From the NCBI RefSeq assembly GCF_038957035.1, contig NZ_CP152412.1, forward strand, positions 3,220,501 through 3,284,500: 64,000 bases of DNA, in the 5' to 3' direction. Position 1 is the first letter of the stretch, and each line of letters begins with the position of its first letter. This document shows positions 63,160-64,000 of this stretch, piece by piece. The notes below the pieces were generated by a model, which saw nothing but the letters and a program-made list of their open reading frames with translations, ran no database searches and was not told the DNA's origin. The translations under genes and the position numbers were made by a program. The DNA comes from Bradyrhizobium sp. B097. GTDB taxonomy: Bacteria > Pseudomonadota > Alphaproteobacteria > Rhizobiales > Xanthobacteraceae.

Positions 63160-64000
63160 ATGTCGGAGTCATCTGGAGCTTTCGCCACCACCGCGCTGAG
63201 CGGCTATGAGCTGTTGGCTGATCCGCAGTTGAACAAGGGCACGGCATTCTCCGAGGCCGAGCGCGAGGCGTTCGACCTGCATGGCCTGCTGCCGCCCAAT
63301 ATCTTGACGCTGGACGAACAGGTCTCGCGCCGCCTCGAGGCGTTGCGCGGCTACGAGACCGACATTGAGCGCTATGCCTTTCTGCGCGAACTACAGGACA
63401 CCAACGAGACGCTGTTCTACGCGCTCCTGGTCGGCAACCTGGAAGAGCTGTTGCCGATCGTCTACACGCCGACGGTCGGCGAGGGCTGCCAGAAATTCAG
63501 TCGGCTGTTTCGCAAGCCGCGCGGGCTGTTCCTCAGCATTCCGCACCAGCACCGGATCGACCGCATTTTCGCCCATCCGCGCTTCGATCACGTCGAGGCG
63601 ATCGTGGTCACCGATGGTGAGCGCATCCTCGGTCTAGGCGACCAGGGCGCCGGCGGCATGGGCATTCCGATCGGCAAGCTCGCGCTCTACACCGGCTGCG
63701 GCGGCCTGCATCCTGCGACGACCTTGCCGATCATGCTCGACGTCGGCACCGACAATCCCGATTGCCTGGCCGATCCGCTCTATATCGGCTGGCGCAACGA
63801 GCGCGTCCGCGGCCAGGCCTATGACGACTTCATCGAGGCGTTCGTCTCGGCGGTGGTGAAGCGCTGGCCGCGCGTCCTGCTGCAATGGGAGGATTTTGCC
63901 AAGAACAACGCGACGCGCATGCTCGAGCGCTATCGCGATCGGCTCTTGACCTTCAACGACGACATCCAGGGCACCGCGGCGGTCGCGACCGGTGCGTTGC
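63160..64000 (+). CDS. maeA: NAD-dependent malic enzyme, N-terminal part (3' end outside window)
   Basis: The frame opens at ATG 63160 with GAGGGG upstream and is open to the window end (280 codons). YTPTVGEGCQKFSRLFRKPRGLFLSIP contains the catalytic tyrosine. VVTDGERILGLGDQGAGGMGIPIGKLALYTGCGGLHP and LTFNDDIQGTAAVATGA are the malate and metal-binding blocks. It decarboxylates malate to pyruvate with NAD. In nodulating rhizobia the NAD-linked enzyme supports bacteroid C4-acid metabolism. The C-terminal NAD domain is beyond the window. Confidence 0.93.
   Translation, partial: MSESSGAFATTALSGYELLADPQLNKGTAFSEAEREAFDLHGLLPPNILTLDEQVSRRLEALRGYETDIERYAFLRELQDTNETLFYALLVGNLEELLPIVYTPTVGEGCQKFSRLFRKPRGLFLSIPHQHRIDRIFAHPRFDHVEAIVVTDGERILGLGDQGAGGMGIPIGKLALYTGCGGLHPATTLPIMLDVGTDNPDCLADPLYIGWRNERVRGQAYDDFIEAFVSAVVKRWPRVLLQWEDFAKNNATRMLERYRDRLLTFNDDIQGTAAVATGAL

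Overview
The window looks like chromosome of a Bradyrhizobium-type alphaproteobacterium. The main reasons are the high GC content, several complete branched-chain-type ABC transporter operons, long-form ahcY beside metK, an LpxO-type hydroxylase, and dispersed palindromic repeats of the kind common in that group. The assignment rests on gene content and style, not on a marker gene, so the genus is an inference. No rRNA, tRNA, insertion sequence or CRISPR array is visible.

Region 1 (1-27.8 kb) is a large surface-polysaccharide locus, almost all on the + strand and tightly packed with start/stop overlaps. It begins with the end of a probable polysaccharide deacetylase. It then carries sulfate activation (CysD plus a CysN-CysC fusion, giving PAPS), a FemAB/GNAT-like protein, two DegT-type aminotransferases, a PAPS-type sulfotransferase, six glycosyltransferases, an asparagine-synthetase-type amidotransferase, a methyltransferase and an SDR protein. 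All five steps for making UDP-GlcNAc3NAcA and its 2-epimer UDP-ManNAc3NAcA are also present (WbpA, WbpB, WbpE, WbpD and WecB/WbpI types). A membrane polymerase-like gene lies inverted in the middle. The parts suggest a polysaccharide that carries sulfate, amide and diacetamido-uronate groups. The first half is visibly less GC-rich than the rest of the window. No flippase or initiating sugar-phosphate transferase is inside the window.

Region 2 (27.8-43.7 kb) contains a HddB/GmhB-like HAD phosphatase, a PaaK-like CoA ligase, an AGE-family epimerase, and a six-gene minus-strand operon (livG, long-chain acyl-CoA ligase, livH, livM, substrate-binding protein, livF). A Crp/Fnr regulator, gmd-fcl for GDP-L-fucose, a HemD-family protein, purU and a small lipoprotein follow.

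Region 3 (43.7-56.1 kb) has a second complete Liv-type ABC operon ending in a YxjG-like short MetE homologue. After that come a TPR-caspase protein, an unusual methyltransferase with a regulator-like N terminus, metK and ahcY. These make a methionine/SAM-cycle neighbourhood. A perfect 30-nt palindrome lies upstream of the ABC operon.

Region 4 (56.1-64 kb) has tandem palindromic repeats, an IclR-SDR-flavoprotein-binding protein catabolic operon on the minus strand, lpxO with a strong bidirectional terminator, a 51-residue protein, and the start of an NAD-malic enzyme.
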